The notes: generated by a model from the letters alone, not told the origin. A stretch of 64,000 nucleotides of DNA from Reticulitermes speratus (GCA_021186555.1 JAJKFL010000003.1:48045630-48109629), one strand, 5' to 3'. Positions 1 through 12,060 are shown, counted from the stretch's first letter. Numbers and translations are program-made.

Positions 1-754
1 CAAATATATAAAAGAAATGCATGTACAGGCAACTGTTGCTAGTAGTCCTTAATCCTAATTCTAACCCGGAGACCAGGTACCCCGACTGCGGTGTTTCGTG
101 CTTTCGTTTACATTACAGGCAAACGCCTGGTCAGTGCCAAATAGGCTACGACAAATATGCAAATAGTCACCTAAATATGGACTAACTTAGTCTAGTGTCG
201 TTTAGTTTGATAAACAGCTACCAATTTTAGGAGCAATCTAATTCTTCTATCTCCAAGAATAGGTTATAGGATAGGCTACGCAAAGTGAGGTTATGTTACA
301 GTGAAGAAGACAGGTTCCTCCAAAAATCTGGTAGCTATAAAAATACACGACGTCACATCCCTGAAAATCATAATTACTCTATCATTGATAGTTGCATTAA
401 CACAAGTGTAAAGCTGTACATTAACCATCCGATGCATGAAGTTTATTTAAATACTATTTACAAAGCTAGTTCGTGCCTTTGAGGAAACAAACTGCGTGTT
501 AATTATAAAACCCAATCTGCTAATGCTGCTTATGAAAGTAAAAGCTGTTATTTTTCGGAGAATCATACGAAGGAAAACAAACTGTGTGGGAAAATGCAAA
601 GCTTTTAAATGTTAATTCAGGCAGTACATAGTCGTATAATACCACTGAGTTTCAACAGATTACTTTAAATAAATCATAAGGCACAACACAGAATAAAGTT
701 AAGAAAATAAGGAAAATTCTTACCACGAAACATGTACAGAGAAACAACATAACA
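1..754. other. Stretch with no recognised gene
   Basis: AT-rich sequence with only short unsupported open frames, including a 65-codon frame at 285-482. I see no domain, repeat family or RNA gene here. Confidence 0.5.
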
Positions 755-765
755 ATCTGAAGGTT

Positions 766-1134
766 GTTGTTGTTGTTTGTCCCTGTCGTTCCAGCGCGGA
801 GCATAGGGGCCTCCTTTCGGAGGTTTCTATGGTCACGTGCGTTGATGTAGTGAGTGACCAGCCCACTGACCTCACAAGTTCTACTCAATCCTGATATGAA
901 TGCCAGAGCCATCTGGCAGGCAGTCAGGAGATTTGGGTGAGAAATGGCCGCTAATTTTGCTTACGAAACATTTCTATTCATGCCCGTAAGGTTCTTTTAC
1001 ATGCCGTAAATCTACGACATGGGACTGACGGCTTTACTTCCCCTCCGAAGAAAGTGGTGCCCTCGGTCGGGATCGAACCCGCGAACCTTGGGTCCAGTGG
1101 CAAGCACGCTAACCACTAGTCCACCGAGGGCGAC
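766..1134 (-). mobile_element. tRNA-derived SINE, family 1, full-length copy
   Basis: Read on the minus strand, the element opens with a tRNA-like head next to position 1134: an A-box-like TGGACTAGTGGTTAGCGTG and a B-box GGTTCGATCCC. A unique body follows and the 3' tail is a run of ACA triplets near 766-780. The 11-bp sequence ATCTGAAGGTT flanks it at 755-765 and 1135-1145, a target-site duplication from LINE-mediated insertion. A second copy at 29181-29485 has lost part of the head. No protein is encoded. The source tRNA was not determined. Confidence 0.85.
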
Positions 1135-1145
1135 ATCTGAAGGTT

Positions 1146-2655
1146 AACCTCCGCAATTTACGCAATTGATTTCTCGTTTATCTCGTTTAGATGCACTGAG
1201 TTTTCTGGTCTGCATTTATTTGTTGTTGGAGAATACTTGTAGAAGAAATGCTTCCCATCTCTCAACAGTTAAGGTTAATTACTCGTGGTATTTAAAGAAA
1301 TAAAACTGTACTTACCAGGGAAATATAATAAAATAGAAAAGGGTTTTAGACAAGAAACAGCAAAGAAAGGGTTAGTAACAACCTAGATAAAACAATGAAA
1401 ACCATGAATGAACACTGCTTCAAGTTAAGCACTGTAAAAATGTTGAGAGGAATGTACTTGAAGTAAAAAAAAATCCTAACATAATCAAGCGGACTAAACA
1501 GAAAAGAACATGATTTGTTTCCATGAAATCTTAAATGCGTGTTTACAACGTTTCATCTCGACAGACGGTGTTACAGATTTCACATATAATTTGTGTAACT
1601 CAGAATTTTAATATGGTGCTGCATAACACTAATCATGGATTTAAAAGGCGTTTAAAGGAATTTGATCAATCGAAACTTTCACTTTGGTTTGAATACAGAA
1701 TCAGGAATAGGTCAAAATTTTTTTTAAAGTTATAATTTGACAATATTAATTGGAAAACCTACGCACGAAAACACGTGGGTCTGGTTTAAAAGTAATGGCT
1801 TCAAACCAGACTGAAGAAAAAATAAAAAAGTTAAGTTATTGCTCTGTCCTACCTAATTACTGCAGCAAATAGCGTATTTTTTTGTTACAGACTTCTTAGT
1901 ACCGGCCTTTTTTTCCGCTTGATGTGCTCGTTTATGATTAAGTAACATAGACTGGTCTATAATTATTTGAGACAAATGCTGCAGAGTGACGAAAGGCCTG
2001 AATTAGGAGGATTTTAGTAACATTTAATTTTAAGTAACGTACAAATTTATATGTATAGGAACACGGACGACTAATTTATTTTCAAATAAGACAAAAAATT
2101 CAAGAAGTAGCTAAAGGGTCTACATATAAGAATTTATGATTGGCTTCCGAAAAATCTTACCTCACAAGAACCGAAAATGAAGTGTTGCTCATAACATAAG
2201 CATATTAACTACTTTATCAGCAGCGTTATTACAAAGTGGCGTAGGGATAAAAACAATCATTCTCCATATTTAATCCGACCTTTCCGCTTTTCAGGGACAT
2301 GACGCTGCGTCACTGGGAAATCGGATTCCAGCATTTAGAGGTAACATGTATCCTTATCTTCAAGGTATAATACGGACATCTGAATTGCCGAATGTCCGAC
2401 TACTCAGTGACACGGTGTCATATGCCAGAACAAGGAAATCCTCAGCCACTCCACCGTCTTTGTCTTAGTTTCTACGTTAATGCAATTTTAATCTATTTGT
2501 ATCTTTACTAATATTTTAAATTTACCAGATTTTCAAAGGATTTATCTAACTTTACATGGCGAAGTGCAACAACAATATAAACAATCCCACACATTTAATT
2601 TGCTTCGACTTCTTATGGTGATTTATTTAACGCTGCCGTCAGTAGCTCATACTAC
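1146..2655. other. Stretch with no recognised gene
   Basis: A 66-codon frame at 1535-1735 has no recognisable motif. The rest is AT-rich with short A and T runs. Confidence 0.5.
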
Positions 2656-2658
2656 TTA

Positions 2659-2706
2659 GAACCTGCATGCATTTCGACATCAAAAGTTCATCTTCAGGTG
2701 GATTCC
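2659..2706 (-). ncRNA. Hammerhead-like motif, degenerate
   Basis: The minus strand reads CUGAAGA, a weak stem II, then GAAA followed by a self-complementary UGCAUGCA. Stem I pairing is poor. It is kept because box order and spacing match the better copies in the window. Probably inactive. Confidence 0.4.
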
Positions 2707-3390
2707 TGCTGACAATCTTAGTAAAACGGCGCGGTGCCTAATAAAAAGAGAAAGAACCCTCTTTCATTGGACTACTTAGCAGAGACTCGGCTTGAACTGC
2801 TTTGCACTGCCCTTACGGAATCCTCACGCTGATGCTCCTTGATCCTTTCCGTGATTATTTGAAATTAAACTATACGAGTATTTTATTAGAAACATTCAAT
2901 ATGAAGTGTAATTTATTTTATTAAAAATCAGTGAAGAAATTACCTTAAATCTTCACAGACGACCGGTCACCATCGCCCATCTCTGATTTCCTAAAACACC
3001 AAAACATTCGGGCTGAGGAAGATGTGGGCGATACTCGTGTGTACAGTAAAAAGTGTTAAGGTGGTCAGACTCGATTTAAACTGACCGATTCACATGAAAG
3101 GAGCCGCAAATTTATGTTTGGCATCTGATGTTCTTTGGGCGTGTAGCTTGGTAGACAGTTACCAATGCTCGTAATTCATCACGTGCAGTCATTACTTCCC
3201 CTTTTTCTTGCTACACATCTAGTAAGTGCTGTCGGATCCATCAGCCAATGTTTGATGATTTTGTTTTGGAAACATTGCTACGTACCTACCAAAAGACTTC
3301 CCAAAAGACTCAACTGTATGTTTGTTTCTTGATACAGTATTACCATTTACTTCCATTTCATCAAATAATGCAGCCAACAAGGCACACATA
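2707..3390. other. Stretch with no recognised gene
   Basis: Nothing recognised. Overlapping frames at 3219-3519 on both strands fall partly in the 3' tail of the neighbouring retrotransposon. Confidence 0.45.
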
Positions 3391-3394
3391 CATG

Positions 3395-3905
3395 TATTCT
3401 TCTTCTTCTTCTTTCTATGGGCCCGTCGGCATTCGCTCCGGATGCACCGCAGCCTTAGGCTTATTGTGCTCACCCTTAGTCTTTCTTTCAGCATTGGTTC
3501 ATTAGCCCTGTGCTACTAATAAAGAGACACAGGTCTTTTAGTGGAGCCAAGCTTATATCTCTTGGTTCAGCGAACATCTTCCCAAAGAGCTTATAACGTT
3601 GTCGAGCCAGTGCCTCGCAACCACAAACAATATGGTGCACAGTTTCAGTCTCCGACCCACAAAATCTGCAGGTCGGATCTCCTTCGAAGAGGCCCATTAT
3701 GTTCAAGTGCTTCCTCACAGGTGCATGTCCTGTGAGGAATGCTACTACTGATCTAAGTTGATTCCTGCTCAATTTAATCAGGCCGTCAGCTTTCTTCTTG
3801 CATGTTACATTAAAAAGAGTTTACCATGTTTGTGACCTGGTATACTGTTCCAGGTAGTTAAATGTTGACACTCAGTCCAGTTCTTGATTGCTTCTCTTGC
3901 TTACA
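3395..3905 (-). mobile_element. Non-LTR retrotransposon tail, type D (ORF2 C-terminus)
   Basis: A minus-strand frame at 3488-3772 encodes the end of an ORF2 protein. Visible features are a SRNQLRSVVAFLTGHAPVR stretch and a C-terminal zinc-knuckle-like CRFCGSETETVHHIVCGC. These match the region after the RNase H domain in I/Jockey/R1-group elements. Upstream, 3780-3905 carries out-of-frame remains (AREAIKNWTE, GHKHGKLFL), so the coding region is broken by a frameshift and stops. The 3' end is GC-rich and finishes in a GAA triplet run near 3397-3412. It is a 5'-truncated dead copy with no endonuclease or reverse transcriptase. The clade is uncertain. Confidence 0.75.
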
Positions 3906-3935
3906 TGTATTACAAACACAATTATTATTTAAACT

Positions 3936-3976
3936 TTGCTACATGTTTCGGCCTTCTCGATCATCATCAGGGATAC
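3936..3976 (-). ncRNA. Hammerhead-like motif
   Basis: The minus strand reads CUGAUGA, a weak stem II of about 14 nt ending GGCC, GAAA, then ACAUGU and A as the predicted cleavage-site base. Stem II pairing is damaged compared with the plus-strand partner at 4085. Stem I is not convincing. Confidence 0.5.
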
Positions 3977-4084
3977 CATTTAATACATACTACAAGAAGG
4001 CCCTAGAGTCTATTAAAAATTTATTTTAATCAAAATATGCACGTACGTAGTATTCCTGGGGAACTACTTTTAGAATTAAATGGT

Positions 4085-4125
4085 ATATTTGAAGATGGTC
4101 GAGAAGGCCGAAACATGTAGAAGAG
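4085..4125 (+). ncRNA. Hammerhead-like motif, core C lost
   Basis: The core reads UUUGAAGA where CUGANGA is expected, so C3 is missing. Stem II (GGUC/GGCC with a GAGAA loop) and GAAACAUGUA are intact. Partner of the minus-strand copy at 3936-3976. Confidence 0.5.
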
Positions 4126-4151
4126 GTTAAATAATAATTATATTTGTAATC

Positions 4152-5695
4152 TATGAACGTGTACGTTGTTGGTTGCTTTACTTCGTGTATTTTTCTCAGA
4201 ATAAGTACGGAATATAATAAAGGATCAGGATAAAAGTCCATACCGAGAACCGAATCTGGGACCGCCCAAACAAGAAGCAGAAATCTCGAGGCAGTTTGCA
4301 CTGGGGCGGATCTATATCCGTGTTACCCTGTGTGCTGCCCACACCTGTTGCTAACTGCGCTTATTACGCTACGTCACATCCTGTTGGATGTATCGCGTGG
4401 CTGTTGCTGTCCACATGTGTCAGCACTCGACCCCACTCGAGACCAAACTTTTGAACGCTCAGACAATTACGATTTGGTTGCCAGCTGTTTACAGTACAAT
4501 TGTGATCCCTAGCCGTATCTACAGGCGGAATAGCTCAGTCAACAAGCTGAACGACCAAGAAATTGGTTGTACAGCTCGTAGTCACTATATCCACTGAGCT
4601 AGGCCCACTCCTATTTCATTAAATTGCCTGAACGGATGGTCATTGTCAACAGTTTGAAATACTATGAACCTTTCAGCATTGGCTGAAGAAATTTCGTAAA
4701 ACCACAAGACCTTAGAACAGATGGAATTGCGACCATATTTCAAATTGGTACTTTCAAATATAAGTCTGCAATAGAGGTACACAAATTCCAGGTGCCAGGT
4801 CGCCCAGGCAATAAATTTTGTAACGTAGCGCCTAATACTTCTGTGTCCACAGTATGTAACTTGCTTCACGTCACCCACCTGGCGCCTAGAATTTTGTGGC
4901 GTCTCTTAATTTTTTTTTTTAATCTCTTCACCCCTGGTCTAGAGCAAAGTAAGCACTACGTCGTATACGAAAATTCTGGGATCAATTTTAAGTCCGGATA
5001 TCAGTTACCCTGAATAAGATTTTAGTGACTTGTCTCCAATACATAATGCTGATAGACTTATACGAACTTAAAATATGCAGTAGCCGATTCTTCATACATC
5101 CAAAAACCAATTCAAATTGCACAGTAGGTTCTTTCTTCTATTCCGTGCTACGATTATAAATGTGCCCTAACTAACAAAATCAAATGTCGTTAAATAAAGA
5201 AAGAAAGGGGCAACTCTAGGGATGATTAACTTTACCTGTAATAATAACCTCAACTGATCTTTGTTCACTGGGGTCGATTACTACGTGATAAAAGTGAAAG
5301 TGAAGTGCATATTGTTGGTTTTTTAACAGTGAATTGTGAAAATGCATGGCGGGACTAATAAAAAATTGATCTTTGTTCGTTGAGTGATTTCAACATTTTA
5401 CGAATGACGCTTCACAGACTAGACATGTTGCCTACCACAAGTACGAACAGGAGGAAGGCAGCTCATTTACGTAGGCTTCCTCTAACTTTTATCCTGAGAA
5501 AGGCGAAAAAGCCGGTATTCGTAACATCGTTCTCGGAGAGCTATATTTTAATCATATAATGGGTTAAGTCTAATTCGAACGCCATGGCAATAATAAGGAT
5601 AAACACAGCTTTTATTCAATTTCAAAACTGCATTCTACAGTAAAACTCTCACGGACTCTGGAACCATTTACTTCAGGGACCTTTCCCACTGCCCC
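4152..5695. other. Stretch with no recognised gene; tRNA-like trace at 4520-4612
   Basis: Around 4520-4612 A-box-like strings occur on both strands (AATAGCTCAGTC on plus, CCTAGCTCAGTGG on minus) without a clear B box. This may be a worn SINE head. A worn hammerhead-like string (CUGAGAA...GCC) lies near 5500. Otherwise unrecognised. Confidence 0.35.
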
Positions 5696-5699
5696 GAGC

Positions 5700-5752
5700 T
5701 CAAAAATACCACGTTTCGGGGACAGGACCCGTCGCCATCCTCACGATAAAGT
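5700..5752 (-). ncRNA. Hammerhead-like motif, degenerate, abutted by a SINE
   Basis: The minus strand reads GUGAGGA, a GC-rich stem II region ending UGUCCC, then GAAACGUG. The first core base is altered. The SINE target-site duplication (5742-5753) begins inside its 5' side, so the insertion cut the element. Confidence 0.45.
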
Positions 5753-5753
5753 A

Positions 5754-6050
5754 AAGGTAAAGCAATCCCATTACAGGTCTGGACAGGCCCTTAGGGCTCC
5801 AGGAGATTGAGGCTCCCAGATTTCTAGACAATCGGCACATGAAGTTGGTAAGGTTGTCAGCCCTACTCACCGGCCGCCTTTACCCCCAGGCAATATTCCT
5901 GGTACTCATTTCTGTTAGAGGCTGAGTCGACCCCAGGGCCATAGTGCGACCGGAAGGATTATATTAATGAAAAATTCCAATGACACCATCGGGAAGCGAA
6001 CCCGCGACCTTCCGGCTTGTAGCGCAGTGCCTCAACCAACTGCGTCACCC
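5754..6050 (-). mobile_element. tRNA-derived SINE, family 2, full-length copy
   Basis: Minus-strand head next to 6050: A-box-like TGACGCAGTTGGTTGAGGC and B-box GGTTCGCTTCC. The body contains the family-typical GGCGGCCGGTGAG block and ends in a pyrimidine-rich CTTTACC tail. The 12-bp CACGATAAAGTA flanks it at 5742-5753 and 6051-6062, a clean target-site duplication. Relatives are at 11772, 14927 and 61965. Confidence 0.9.
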
Positions 6051-6062
6051 CACGATAAAGTA

Positions 6063-6599
6063 GCCTAGTTAATATACTGAAAGAGCTACCCCGGCTCCCG
6101 TACGTGTGCTATAATTTCATAAATACTCAGATCTAAGCTTTTAGGAAATTTTGAAGTAATGAAAATATTAACATAGGGGATGGGAAAAAGTTTTGATTAT
6201 AATGAAGCACACAAGAGGCAAATAAGACCTCTGAACGTAGAAATAAAGCAAGAACAATTTATATTAATTTGGAATTAATGTAATATTTTATAGTGCTGTC
6301 CCCCAAACATTTAAAATTCCATGCCAAATCAGTAAACATATTTTCAAATTTTAACACTTTAAAAATCATTATGGTGATTTATTTTATGACCTACCCGTAT
6401 TAAAAAACCAATAGGCACTTTAATTGTTCCTGCCAGTTTACAGAACTGTAAGATACCTTTGTTCTTGAGGCTATAGTAATGGTCGATTAAAACTATTATT
6501 TCAGAATACCCAACTGGAAAATCTTACAGTTTTTTACTGAAATAAAGCAGCAAAATTCAGCAACAGAAATTCAACTCTTGAAATTTGACGTAAATTTAA
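6063..6599. other. Stretch with no recognised gene
   Basis: AT-rich with no frame of note and no family recognised. Confidence 0.5.
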
Positions 6600-6955
6600 T
6601 TTTTATATGACTTATGAAACGTTTTTAATGTGACTGCCACAAACCTTTTTAATGTAACGTACTGCCACAAAACATTTTCATGTGACTTACTGCCACAACA
6701 CGCTTTCATTGTGACTTAGTGTCACTGAACGTTTTAATGTGACTTACTGTCACAAAACCTTTTTAATGTGACTTACTGTCACAAAACCTTTTTAATGTGA
6801 CTTACTGTCACAAGACCTTTTTAATGCGACTTACTGCCACAACACGTTTTCATTGTGACTTAGTGTCACTAAACGTTTTAATGTGACTTACTGTCACAAA
6901 ACCTTTTTAATGTGACTTACTGTCACAAAATCTTTTAATGTGACTTATTGTCACA
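6600..6955. repeat. 29-bp tandem array of small dyads
   Basis: About twelve units near the form ATGTGACTTACTGTCAC plus a T-rich spacer. Each intact unit holds the dyad GTGAC...GTCAC with a 5-nt loop. A five-unit block containing the variant GCCACAACACG recurs about 145 bp apart (near 6691 and 6835), so the array has also grown by block duplication. Confidence 0.9.
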
Positions 6956-7639
6956 AGAAATTTTTGTTTCCCTATTATTTTCGATTCGAACCAGCAGGGC
7001 ACAGAAAGGTATAACGACATAACATGCCAAATGCAGGAAAAACATAGACGATTCGTATAATTGGACGCTGGAACCAATACAGGGCTTTCAACGAGCATGT
7101 AATCAGTGTTGGCAATACAATGGTCAGAGGGGCCGTCATTGTTTCCTCTCGCTGTCGCTTTGGTTTCATCGCAAGCTACGTCACTGTCAGTATAAGCCAG
7201 ACAGCGCTGTGAGAATTATAACGAAGTTTGTGTTATTGGGTGATGTACCAGCAATTTCAGGTTCAGACCTACGCCAGTAATTTCTATTTGCATTTACCTT
7301 CATTAATAAATTTGCCTCTGGATATGAACACCAGCCATGAAAAAAATATAAAAGATGTGGAAGCAAAAGCTCCATGGATCCTCGAATTTGGTGCTCTTTG
7401 GAGGTGATTAGTAAGAGTCATGATCCGACCGCTTTACCATCGATTCGGTCTTACACATCTGAAAGAAACGTGGGAGGTTGCGTGGGCCCCAGTGTCGTTG
7501 TGGAAGCATTGGTAAAGAAAAAATTCTTTGTTTGTCAAAAACCGAAGTCAATCTGAAACACGACAGTAAACGTTGTAAAGCGCAGTTATTTTAGCCTCTG
7601 TTTCTATTTGTATAAGCAACACACATGAACGTTCATTCA
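6956..7639. other. Mostly unrecognised; possible SINE family 5 scrap
   Basis: Positions 7370-7530 resemble a worn minus-strand piece of SINE family 5 (GACCGCTTTACC and GGGCCCCAG strings). Short frames around 6907-7375 have no recognisable motif. Confidence 0.3.
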
Positions 7640-7806
7640 TTCTGTTGTCTGACTTACGACAGGTCCATAACCTCTTCCAAAGCGAGTTATCCACAGAGTG
7701 CGATCCAGTGAGTCCTCTTTCAATTTACAGTATCCTCTCTTTTCCTTAAGGTCATCCAGTAGCTGCTTACGTCTTCTTCCCCGTCTTTCCGTCACTTCTA
7801 TCCTTC
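7640..7806 (-). mobile_element. Non-LTR retrotransposon tail, type A, truncated
   Basis: The minus strand encodes a worn version of the type A C-terminus (RRGRRRKQLLDDLKEK, then FGRGYGPVV) and ends in the same ATGAATG-rich 3' tail as the copies at 14127 and 56533. Only about 55 codons remain. Confidence 0.8.
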
Positions 7807-7951
7807 AATATGAATGTACGTACAAGTATTGTGATATTTTATATAACGACGTTAAATAAAATAATGTTTTCGCTAATAACCCGTCATATTTTCACGTTAT
7901 CATGTGACAAGTAGCCCAACCTTTAGTTTCGTGAAAGTTTACTAAGCAACG

Positions 7952-8222
7952 GGGGGGGGGGGGGCAGGTACTGCAGTCAGCATACAGTCTACGCTACGGG
8001 CTGGACGATCCGGTGTTCGTTTTCCGACAGGGGCACAGGGGTTTTCTCTTCCACAGAATATACAGGCCAGCTCTCGTGTCCACTTAGCCTCCTATTCAAT
8101 GGGTACATGGGGTAAAGAAGACGGGACGTGAGGTTAAACACTTACCTTCATATAGTGCCAAATAGAGCTATACTTCCTGTCCCCCTATACGCCTTCATGT
8201 CATGGACAGGGATAACTTTATA
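7952..8222 (+). mobile_element. SINE family 5, diverged copy
   Basis: A G-run at 7952-7964 precedes a tRNA-like head (CTACGGGCTGGACGATCCGG) with an altered B box. The body keeps CTCCTATTCAATGGGTA and CCTTCATGTCATGGACAGGG. It aligns by eye to the full copy at 31626-31910. Confidence 0.65.
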
Positions 8223-8225
8223 ACT

Positions 8226-11200
8226 TCTTAAATACACAAGGCTTACTGCTTAAATATATGCATGAAAATTGTTCAGCTCAGTTTTATTCAGAAATGTGAC
8301 ATGATAAAAAAAATATGCTTCCAGATTTGGGATCAGTAAATCAGAAATAATTTAAAGTTGTCTTTTAGGTTACCAAAACGCTGGTCTGTGTAACAGAGTT
8401 TTTTTTTTTTTGCGTGAAAATGGCCGTCTTCTAAAACGTGACATCCTGTGCCAATATTTCAGAGGATCTCGCCTTCACCATCAGGGAAGAAGTCCCCCAA
8501 TTATGGAGGCAGGAGGTTCCCCGAAAACGTCTGTACCCTATCAGACTACACATCCCATAAGATTACCATTCCTATATTCAGCGCCTTCAGAATCTGAAAT
8601 CTCATCTAATTTGCTCCACGTCTGTTATTTATTCTTCTTCTTATTTGGTCCAAAAATTCTCCTCTTTATTCTCTTCAAAAATTCCTCAATAATAAAAATG
8701 TTTTTTTAGACAATGTTCTCTCTTCACTTGTTTCGGATTTTTGTATCTGAAAAGTCTCCGAAGCTCAACGAATAGTGCCGACTTGACGACTCCCACTCCC
8801 TACAAGTCCCACCTCTGCTGCATCCGGACAGATGCCTCCAGTTCGCCCGCCCTCCAACTACACGCTAGCGCAGTCACAGTTCTGACCTTCGCAAGCGCCA
8901 AGTTCGAAAGGTTACCAACAAGACGAACGTAACATCTGTGTTTTTCAGAATTATTCCGTTTGATATTCTTCCCGTGTCCGCTTTACTGCTACACTTCCTG
9001 ATATTTAAAAGACTTGAAGTGTTAATAATTCGATCTTCCAGCTGAAACTTCAATTATGTTCTCAAGAAGGTAAAGATGCTATACAGAAGAAACTGAATAT
9101 ATTGGAATTGTGAACACGCTTTTAAACATTGGGTGTACTGTTTAGTGAAATATTTAGAATTCCACTCCATCTTCGTACGTTGTCATTTTTCAGGTATTTC
9201 CGTAGATTATATGTTAATACTGTGTTTTGGGTGGGTATTTTCTAAAAAAAAAAAAGGATAAGTACTTACAAAAAATCTTTTAATATTCCCGATGTAGCTT
9301 GTGACGTTTCCGGATCTTGCTTAGTGCTTCCTTAAAACCGTGGACTATTTAAAAATATAAAAATTTCCGTAATGAGTTTAAAACAAAACTGTATCAAGAA
9401 TTTAGATTTTAAAAATTCCCCAGCAACAAAGTTATGTGTAATTTATGTTGGTTCCTATAAAATGTCTCTGTAGTATTGCTCAGTGGTATTCTTCCCTTAG
9501 TTGTCAGCTAATTTATACTTCTAAAGCATGGCATTTAAATAACCATGCTGCTATAAATATTGTTAATGATGATAATGATTACAATGACAATAATCTCAGA
9601 ATTATTTTTGTAACTTACAAGTTTTCTCCTTCACTCATCTTCAAAATTTAACACTATTTTGATGTTCCAGATACATAGTTGAAGGTTAAATTCGATAGCC
9701 TTCGAGGACAAATACTTAATAACAGAAATATTCTGCTTTTAATTCTAGTGTTTGTTTCAAGTAACGGTAACAGCTTTATGAAAACAATTATGTGGGCAGT
9801 TTAGAATTGCATAAAAGTACACCAATAGATACACATTAGTGTACATAATGTATTAACATTACTAAGTATTTTAATATTAGGAACATGATTTTGTTACTTT
9901 GTTTTGCATTGTGTAAGAAAGCATGTGTAATATTGTTTAAACCACGTAAAACTTCCATAAAGATTTCAACTTGGACACGTACAAGTAGTATAGGGCTATA
10001 TAGGTAACGCTGCTGTTTTAACAAACGCTAAATTTACCATTAGTTTTTGATGTAACTGCCTACTCTATAAATCCTCTATTGTTTTATTTTATTAAGTGTC
10101 TAACTCTACACAAAATATGAAATTACTCTACTTAAATCAATAATTCAATAACTATAACGGTTACAAGTCACACAGACATGCCTAATATGACACTGTTGGT
10201 ACAGTACAATTGAATTACACACTCACCCTGGTGGTTTAAAATTTAATACCAGAAAATGCCACGGGGAGCGCATCATCGAGTAGAAGACGCTCAGAATAAC
10301 AGTAGTAAGATTTGAAATGGTGGATGAAATAACTAAGGATACTAACGTGTTATAGAGAGACGCCAAGATTTATCCTTTTGTTAGATATTCAATGGAGGTT
10401 CCTTACAGGGCACTGGTACGTGTAATACAATGTAATTAGGAATTAAATGAAGTGTCGTTAATAATTTCGAAGTAAGTCTTCTAACCCGCAACATTTACAC
10501 TTTGACGCCATCTTGTTTCTAATGACTGTGAACGTTTATTGTACGTAATTACTTTCTGTATTAGAAATGTCATTCCTACTGTTGCAATTTATATTATTAT
10601 CCATTCTTTCTTGTCTAATATCATGTTAATATTCATATTTTTATCAATTACTTATAGATTAAGTACACAAAAGTAACTTCTTAATTTTTGATAAGGAAAA
10701 GTAATGATAAATAACTGTGTATAGTATAATCTAACCTCAATTTCTGAACTTATCTTTACACTACGAAGGAAGTGATTTTCATATGCAGTGTATTGTTTTG
10801 CAGTGCTTCTATTACAAAGTGGACGGTTCAATTCAGTCGGCGAATTTCTAATACTGTGAAGTGATTTCATGACTTATTTAGCGTATAATGACTGTAAGGC
10901 ACTGTGCACTATTGTGTCGTGACATTCCGGTGATATGATCTGAAAGTGTGACTGTTGTTTCCTCTCTATCGCTCTATGTTCTCATCAATTCATCATGTTA
11001 CTGAACATGTCACGAAGCTGGGACAACTAGTGGAGAGAATTGCTCTGGAGTAAAATGCGGTTGTGAAAGAAAGTTGCTTGCCACGTGGGTCGTAAGTGGA
11101 TTATACAAAGAGGGGCCCTGGATGACAAATATTTGAAGCATCAACAGCTGCTGCTTGTATTGTGTTGACCACTTCAGATGTAAGTACGAACTAACTTCTA

Positions 11201-11265
11201 CAATAATACAGAATATTTGATCCAACAAATTTCACATTTAATAAAAATAATAATTTGTTACTTAT
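8226..11265. other. Long stretch with no recognised gene
   Basis: About 3 kb, AT-rich, with a T-run at 8400-8411 and an A-run at 9245-9255. The longest frame (99 codons at 8410-8709) starts just after the T-run and has no domain. No inverted unit or SINE head was found. Confidence 0.5.
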
Positions 11266-11314
11266 GTTCCTCCTACATGTTTCGACCTCTACAAGGTCAT
11301 ACCAGGGAGGTACA
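11266..11314 (-). ncRNA. Hammerhead-like motif with broken core
   Basis: Stem I (CCUCC/GGAGG), stem II (GACCU/AGGUC), GAAA and ACAUGUA all hold on the minus strand. The core box reads CUGGUAU instead of CUGANGA, so it should be inactive. The surviving stems with a dead core suggest decay from a working ancestor. Confidence 0.6.
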
Positions 11315-11597
11315 TACCAAGGCATACAAGTACAGCAAATTTAATCAACGATGTGCTTGCGTAGAGTTAAACCACAATATTCTTAATTGACATTACTAAA
11401 AATGTTTAAAATATAGATCAATTAACAAATTTATTTTACAATTCTAAACAACTTCCAACAAAGCAGCGGAAAAAATAATGATGATAAATGTATAGGGTTG
11501 CAACATGTACTTAACTTTCACATTATATTCACCGTGCATTCTGTCTTATAGAGTAGCTTTTATTTTAACCAACATAAAGCACTACACCTTGTCGTCA

Positions 11598-11658
11598 TAT
11601 ATACCCCTACATATGTTTCGACTACTTATTAGTCATCATCAGGGGGATCAAAGTATAT
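11598..11658 (-). ncRNA. Hammerhead-like motif, well preserved
   Basis: The minus strand reads CCCC, then CUGAUGA, one extra U, stem II GACUA/UAGUC with a 5-nt loop, GAAA, ACAUAUGU as a 2-bp stem III, A as the predicted cleavage-site base, then GGGG pairing with CCCC. Outside an internal loop, AUAUA/UAUAU extends stem I. All elements of a type I hammerhead are present. Confidence 0.8.
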
Positions 11659-11771
11659 AAACACAGACTACACATCCACTATAATAGTTGTTCACATTCA
11701 ATGTTAAAACGAGATGAACTATCACTATAAAAACACGTAGCGTTTTTTTTTTTGCTGAAGCAAAAAAAATG

Positions 11772-11941
11772 CTCTAACAGGAATATTTCCTGGGGCGGGG
11801 GGGGGGGGGGGGGTAAAGGCGGCCGGTGTGTAGGGCTGACAACCTTACCACTTCATGTGCCGATTGTCTAGAAATCTGTGAGCCTCAACCTCCTGGAACC
11901 CTAAGGGCCTGTACAGGCCTGTAATGGGATTGCTTTACCTT
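11772..11941 (+). mobile_element. SINE family 2, 3' portion
   Basis: Matches the 3' half of the copies at 14927 and 5754 (TAAAGGCGGCCGGTG, then CCTGGAACCCTAAGGGCC). The tRNA head is missing. A G-run of 16-17 lies at 11797-11813, just before TAAAGGCGG. Confidence 0.85.
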
Positions 11942-11974
11942 ACTGAACACCAATCCTATGTATTCATTCTATAT

Positions 11975-12060
11975 GCTCCTACATGTTTCGGCTGACATTC
12001 TCATACAGACATCATACAGACGGTCATCTTCTATTGACTATAGAAGATGACTCCCAGTAG
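11975..12060 (-). ncRNA. Hammerhead-like motif, partial
   Basis: The 3' half (GCC, GAAACAUGUA, GGAGC) is preserved on the minus strand. The core box is displaced by extra sequence, and a perfect 29-nt palindrome built on GTCATCTTCTA sits where the 5' half should be. Inactive as read. Confidence 0.45.

Larger units (their letters stand above)
3909..4151. repeat. Inverted-repeat unit with paired hammerhead-like motifs
   Basis: Two arms of about 75 bp mirror each other around a centre near 4030. The left arm carries a motif on the minus strand and the right arm one on the plus strand, so the cores point outward. The arms share ATTACAAA/TTTGTAAT outer ends and a TACCATTTA inner block. Confidence 0.75.

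Noticed and set aside
6600..6955. CRISPR-like array
   Set aside because: The repeats are contiguous variants without unique spacers, and the window is animal DNA.
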